In this document: piece by piece, positions 58,895 to 64,000 of the stretch | Layout: every line of letters starts with the position of its first letter | Position numbering within the stretch: position 1 is the stretch's first letter | Source: Paramisgurnus dabryanus | Lineage: Eukaryota > Chordata > Actinopteri > Cypriniformes > Cobitidae | Length of the DNA: 64,000 nucleotides | Direction: 5' to 3' | NCBI RefSeq assembly: GCF_030506205.2 | Contig: NC_133352.1 | Location: 18,738,325 to 18,802,324, forward strand | Notes under the pieces: generated by a model | What the model was told of the DNA's origin: nothing | The model's database searches: none | The model's input: the letters and a program-made list of their open reading frames with translations, nothing else | Program-made: the position numbers and the translations under genes

Positions 58895-61332
58895 CTAGTA
58901 ATCTGATTTTACCAATGTGGCTACGGATGTCTCTCCGTGCTTATTTTTGGCAGTGCAGATGTACTTTCCGAAGTCGATCGTTTCAGCATCATCCACAATC
59001 AAGACACTTTGGGAAATGCGTGTGGTGTGACCCACACCTCTGTTTATCAGCCTCCAATAATCTTGAATCTCCACCGGCCTTTGACCCTGACAAACACAGG
59101 CATGTCAGGGTTAACAGTAAAGTACAGCACTTCAGTCACAGGCTAGTATACACTGACACTGAATCTTTATTGACTGAGAAGGTCATGTCAAAGATCGTAA
59201 AATCAATGAGTGACAATCAAACTTCTAATATCATAATTGGTTTATAAAACTTTATCCTGTATTTATATTACTATATCTTTGAATCTAAAAAGTAATGAAA
59301 CACTTACCTGCCCTGGAAACCTCCAGCTGAAGCTTACATTCATCTCTGGTTCGCCCAAGACTGTGCATGTAAGATTAAAGACATCTCCCCCACTCACTGT
59401 ATTTGAAGAAGCCTGAATAGTGGCAAAAGGTGGGCCACTGGGCACTAAGATAAACAAGAAACAACTTTCAAAGGTGCTGGACATCATTTGCATCCACCAA
59501 TCTATTATTCATGCACCAAAGTGCATTCCTGCATCTTCTCTTACCCTCCACATACAGCAGCTGGTACTTAGTGGATATTTGCGAGGTGGTTTTAGTGGTG
59601 CTGTTAGCCTTGCAGTAATAAGCACCCTTGTGCTCTGGACCGGGATTCTGAATAATGAAGCCCCTGGTGGGATTGTACAAAATTTGTGTCCCATCCACTG
59701 GGATTTCCTCTGGTGGAACTTCCCTATGCAGAGATACTTGGATTTTGGGGTTGGTCACCCGACAGGGTACAGTGGTGGGCTTGTCGGGGCGCAGGTAGGC
59801 GATCTCAAAATGAATGGCGGAGGGAACAAACAGCTCATCTTTGTCTAGAGAGAATGCAAATTGTAAACATTTTGGAGGGCATGTGTGTTTCTTTAATGTT
59901 CTGTTGCCGTGGCAACTGTGAGAGATGCTGTACCTGTAAAGTATATATAAGTTGTGGAAATGGTGTCTGAGTCCCTTTCACAATCAATACCATCACACAG
60001 GATCACCCAGCAGCTGTACTCCCCGGTATCAGCACCAGAGGGCGACGTCAGAATCAACTGGCCGAACCTTTCATGCTGCTTGATGCTGTAATACACGAGT
60101 CAAGTTTTAGATCTACACCTGTATTACAATTCATACTATTTCCACAGTATGCAGTATAGGTGTAGTGAGTGAGAATGCATTGCATACCTGAGACGGTTAT
60201 CATTGTAAGTGTCCAGATAAGAAGGATACGCCCATCCGATCTTAGTTCCTTTACATCTTAGTTCCAAAGTTTTCCCAGGGTTTAAGGAAATGGTATTGCC
60301 CAAACGAAGAAAACGTCCTTTATCGAGAACTTGGGTGAGAATAGATGGGCCTTTGCTTCCTGGCTCCTTTTCTTTTACTTTTGGGTATCGACCTTTCGGC
60401 CTCTTTCTTCCTGTCTCTTTCTTACGTTTGGGTTGCTGGCACACACCTAGAGATGGAGAAGAATGTGATGCAAAACAGCCTTGGGATGGATAGCTTATGT
60501 GCTTCTCTACAAATGTTTGATGAGTTTTGATTGCTGGTGTTCTAACTCCCTTCAAGAACAAGACCACGCTTGAGTTTCACCAGCATGTTATTTGTTTTGT
60601 TGACAGATTTTACATCAAGTTGCGATTGAGTGCTGCTGGTAATTGTGTTTTGTAGATTTTTTTTCTGTTGTCTGTTTTTGCTGTATATTTTAAATATGAA
60701 TCTTTTGTACTGCTGTCTTGGCCAGGACTGCCTTGAAAAAGAAATTCTGAATCTTAATGGGATTTTTTCCTGATTAAATAAAGATCAAATAAAAAAAGTC
60801 AGGAATAATTGACAACAGGACACAAAATTATTTTAAATTATACCACGGGTCTGTTGAATGAATGCTTTATTCTGATTGGTTGAGAAATGTTCCATGGGTG
60901 TTGATTATTTTTCTGTAAAAAAACACCAGAGCAATGTTTTAGCTATTTTTGTGGTAACTGTGGTATTAGCCGAATAAATTGCTTAAGTCCTTTGACTTAT
61001 TAGAAAATAATGCATTATTTATTTAATTTATTCAGAAACATATTCGTTGTGCCGCATTACCACATTGAGTGTACATTATTTTCGAATAATTCAACAGGCT
61101 GTCGTCAATTATTTCTTATAATGCCACGAATCAAGTTATTTTGCCGTATTATTTTCAAATAATTAAATGGACAGAAGTCAATTATTCCGCTTACTGTTAC
61201 CACACCATTGTTCAGAAATTGTTTTTAGACATTTGACAAATTTTTGTCCCTAAATATGCTATAGTGAGCAGGACTAATTTCTTACGCATCTCAAAAAGCC
61301 TCCATTGCTAATTCTGAAATTTCATTTTACAG

Positions 61333-61407
<75 letters not shown>

Positions 61408-63188
61408 AAATGTGAACAAGTTGGCCTATCAATATTTATGTTTTTTTTTCTTCAGTATTTATGGATTTATTTGTTCTAGCTATGTATAACCAGGAAAAAA
61501 GCACACAAAAAAACACACAAACAAGCATGGATGGTTATTTACTGTATTCTAGGGATGCAACGATAAATGATGATATAATAATACGTGACCGATAACTATT
61601 CTAAATCGCACTGCCGATATTACGCGCAGCTTTTTCATGTACTACGGCTTTTGATTAGTAAGTCCTTATCAATCTGAAATCACTGTTAGTTTGAGTCGTT
61701 TATAACATTTGATTTGAAAAAGCAACACTTGTCAAAACATAATCATTACATATTCTTTGCTATCATGAAAATACCTGAAATGGTTTGAATAACAGCAATA
61801 TATCCTTAAGAAATTTCCTGGAGCTGGAGCTGTGTGTGTAATGGTTCTTCTTCCGTGGCATATTGAGTTTCTGCACGAGAGCGCCCTCTGGCTTTTGGAT
61901 GTAGTGGCATTTCACCGTAATTCATCTTTTTTTCTTTTTTTATATAGTATTTCATTTAATGATTTCGCTACCACACACATATTGATGCTTCATTTGTTAA
62001 AAACTTGGTATAGTGATATGGAACTGTAATACGGTCAACAGACCTGGAACCATAGATATGTATATAAAGGCTAGATGGCTCAAGGCGGAGTCAGCTGTGT
62101 CGTCACTTGGCGGCCATCTTAGGTCAGTTCTGCCATAGTGCTGCTCCCTGCTGCTGTGGACGGAAGGTGAGTGACATACGCCAACTAAAATGCTCGTAAC
62201 TTGCTGAATTCTTGACGGATTTACAAACGGTTTGGTTTTTTACAAACGTTATTAACGTGGCTATAATTCTGGATGCTTTAACATGTTTCATGATTTTTTT
62301 ATTTATTTTTAGTATACGTATTCAGTGTCATAGGTACATCTTTGACGTTTATAACAAACCAATCCGTTTGAAAATCGGCAAAAAATTAAGCAAGTTATGG
62401 TCATTTAAAAGTACCTGCATCATTAAAACTCAATGCTACGAGTGAGCGAGCGCCCTGTCCTAAGATGGCCGCCAAAATGCGGACATTCCACTCAATTGGC
62501 CATCAGCGCGGACGAGCCATCTAGCCTTTATATACATATCTATGCCTGGAACTACTTCACAGACTACTTAAGTATTTTTACTTTCTACATAAAAGTACAT
62601 TTTCAATTATTCCTATTTTATTAGTCTTTTTCTTTGGAAAACATACATTCCAAAACATATTATCATAATTTTTACTCCACTACATTTCATAATTTCAAGT
62701 TTTTGGTTTATATTTAATATTTAAGTACATTAAACATCTAGTAATTTTTTGTACTTTTACTTAAGTAAAAAAATATATTTTATAAAATTTTTATGTAATT
62801 TGGCATTACATAAATTTTTATATGCAATATATAATGAATACACAGTATGATTCTATGCTTTAGAATGTAGTGAACATTTTTTAGTAAAGAAAAGTAAATT
62901 TTTTCCCAAGACAAACACTCTGATAAAGCACAGATGCTTGGAAAATGTAACTAAAATACTCAAGTATTATACACCTCTGCTACTTCATAGGTGTGCGTTT
63001 ATGGGCCTACTGAAAAACAATGCTTACAGCCTTTGTCAACCAATCAGAATGAATAATTCAACAGCCCTCTGGTAGAACAACTTATAAACAGAGAAAGAGG
63101 CTTTTACTTTTTGGTTGTGCTACTTGATAACTTGTCTGACCATTGTAACTGAGTCCATACAGTAGAGAGCAATAGAAAAAGAGAATGA

Positions 63189-63237
<49 letters not shown>

Positions 63238-63981
63238 GAGCGGGTAGTTCTCTCATCTGGAAAGCAGCTTCATACACTTTCAGCTCACAGCTGTACAAAC
63301 AGAAACGCAGGAAATATGCCATTCTTGTTCTCTGTGCAGAAATGCACAAGACAGACCAAAACATCTTTTCGTGTTCACTGAATCTACATTAATTTAAACT
63401 TATTTGTGACATTGCATATGGCCTAAAGGAACACAAAACAGAACGGAAAGGTTTGGGCACAGCTACTCATTCTTTATTATTGCTACAGTATTTTCCACGT
63501 TAGACTGATGGTAAAGTCATCCAAACTATATAAATAAAACTAATGGAAATATGGAAATTATGTAATGACCACAAAAATCACAGCTTTGCACACTGTTGGC
63601 ATTTGGTCAAACCAATCTTCAAGCTTCATTTTGTGAAGACGATCATAGGTCAACACAAATGGTCATTTACAAATTATAAATTGTGTTTACAAATGCACAC
63701 TTTTTTGCTTAAAGTATTAAAGCTTGGATCTATACTGAATTCATCTCTCCTCCTCTTTCTGCTCTGGAATTTTGGTTGTTTTTTATTGGCAACTTGATAT
63801 TGACACACCACACAAATTACACATCATCTGTTTCTCTCATTGTATTTCGTTGCAAAGGCAACTGATCATAACTTGACTTTTAAAGCAAAAATAACTAAAC
63901 AGAACAACAATGAATCATCTGCTCACCATTTTGGACCTCCAGCCAAAGCAGTGCCAGTGTGAAGAAGATCCAGAGCTTCAT
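58895..63981 (-). CDS. pdgfrl: Platelet-derived growth factor receptor-like protein, complete, 6 exons
   Basis: A secreted immunoglobulin-domain protein related to the PDGF receptor ectodomain, without transmembrane or kinase parts. Exons (minus strand, 5' to 3'): 63981-63927, 60446-60188, 60085-59934, 59844-59545, 59444-59308, 59086-58895. They join in frame to 364 aa (human 375). MKLWIFFTLALLWLEVQ is a signal peptide. A Lys/Arg-rich stretch follows, then QVLDKGRF, ELRCKGTKIGWAYP and YLDTYNDNRLS, all close to human PDGFRL. Ig cysteines appear in GEYSCWV, GAYYCKA, LTCTVLG and GKYICTA. Sequons include NST, NVS and NLT. The stop follows VKSDY. It is convergent with mtus1, as in human. FLT or KDR family members fit less well because the protein ends after the last Ig domain. 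Confidence 0.95.
61336..61400 (+). repeat. (GA)n microsatellite
   Basis: About 32 uninterrupted GA units in pdgfrl intron 1. Confidence 0.97.
62051..62544. mobile_element. hAT-like MITE with exact 8-bp target duplication
   Basis: CCTGGAAC flanks it at 62043-62050 and 62545-62552. The inverted termini CATAGATATGTATATAAAGG and CCTTTATATACATATCTATG are perfect and continue through CTAGATGGCTC. GGCGGCCATCTTAG and its inverse CTAAGATGGCCGCC lie inside. These YY1-like GCCATCTT motifs are part of the element, not a gene promoter. Confidence 0.9.
63193..63236 (+). repeat. (GA)n microsatellite
   Basis: About 22 GA units in pdgfrl intron 1. The minus-strand frame across it is a leucine/serine artefact. 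Confidence 0.97.
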
Positions 63982-64000
63982 GGTGTCTGAAGTGAAGCTT

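Larger units (their letters stand above)
60841..63079. mobile_element. Possible large, much-interrupted inverted-repeat element in pdgfrl intron 1
   Basis: The left TACCACGGGTCTGTTGAAT with TATTCTGATTGGTTGAGAAA is the inverse of the right TTTGTCAACCAATCAGAATG, AATTCAACAG and CCCTCTGGTAG. Between them lie a GA microsatellite, a hAT end fragment (61549-61630, CTAGGGATGCAACGAT) and an intact hAT element (62051-62544). The pairing of the two ends is inference; no target duplication was found. Confidence 0.4.

Noticed and set aside
59420..59970. Plus-strand frames of 142 and 94 codons
   Set aside because: They lie antisense to pdgfrl exons 3-5 and have no family resemblance.
62090..62170. CpG/YY1 promoter with GGCGGCCATCTTAG
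   Set aside because: The motif recurs as an inverse copy at 62460 and lies inside a transposon with exact target duplication.
63104..63364. Minus-strand frame with a long LS repeat
   Set aside because: The repeat is the translation of the GA microsatellite.

Overview
The window is vertebrate nuclear DNA, most likely from a cyprinid-type teleost fish. The basis is long-intron GT-AG genes, DANA-like and HE1-like tRNA-derived SINEs, and many palindromic DNA transposons of kinds common in carp-like fishes. The genus cannot be fixed from the sequence alone. I assembled four complete protein-coding genes exon by exon with consistent intron phases. Their order matches human 8p22 as I know it (PDGFRL, MTUS1, FGL1, then ASAH1), read in reverse and lacking the PCM1 gene that separates FGL1 from ASAH1 in human.

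Layout. Bases 1-300 hold a CpG-rich segment with a minus-strand first exon of an unidentified neighbour. About 300-15,100 is gene-poor, repeat-rich DNA. At 15,234-18,005 (+) lies asah1 (acid ceramidase, 14 exons, 391 aa), with every catalytic residue I know conserved. At 19,744-22,727 (+) lies fgl1 (fibrinogen-like 1/hepassocin, 7 exons, 309 aa). From 22,728 to 28,119 there is intergenic or 5' regulatory DNA with a CpG/NRF1-type candidate first exon and a decayed copy of an fgl1-like exon. At 28,223-56,051 (+) lies mtus1 (microtubule-associated tumour suppressor 1/ATIP, 14 coding exons, 1,087 aa). At 58,895-63,981 (-) lies pdgfrl (PDGF receptor-like, 6 exons, 364 aa), convergent with mtus1.

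The most interesting locus is mtus1. Three different 5' starts feed one coiled-coil C-terminal half. The first is the long ATIP3-like start (28,223). The second is an ATIP1-like first exon (37,234) with a basic, presequence-like N-terminus. The third is a short first exon (45,935) encoding MGCSGSK..., a textbook N-myristoylation plus palmitoylation signal that would put a short coiled-coil isoform on membranes. Downstream introns carry large palindromic elements with TTAA target duplications. Related copies flank the two exons at 51,827-53,005, a layout that favours back-splicing (circRNA) or double-stranded RNA.

The rest of the non-coding DNA is dominated by non-autonomous DNA transposons. 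Some are hAT-type with exact 8-bp target duplications, others are piggyBac-like TTAA fold-backs, and one is Harbinger-like. They are often nested two or three deep, with SINEs and GA microsatellites. No CRISPR array, operon or prokaryotic system is present, nor would one be expected here.
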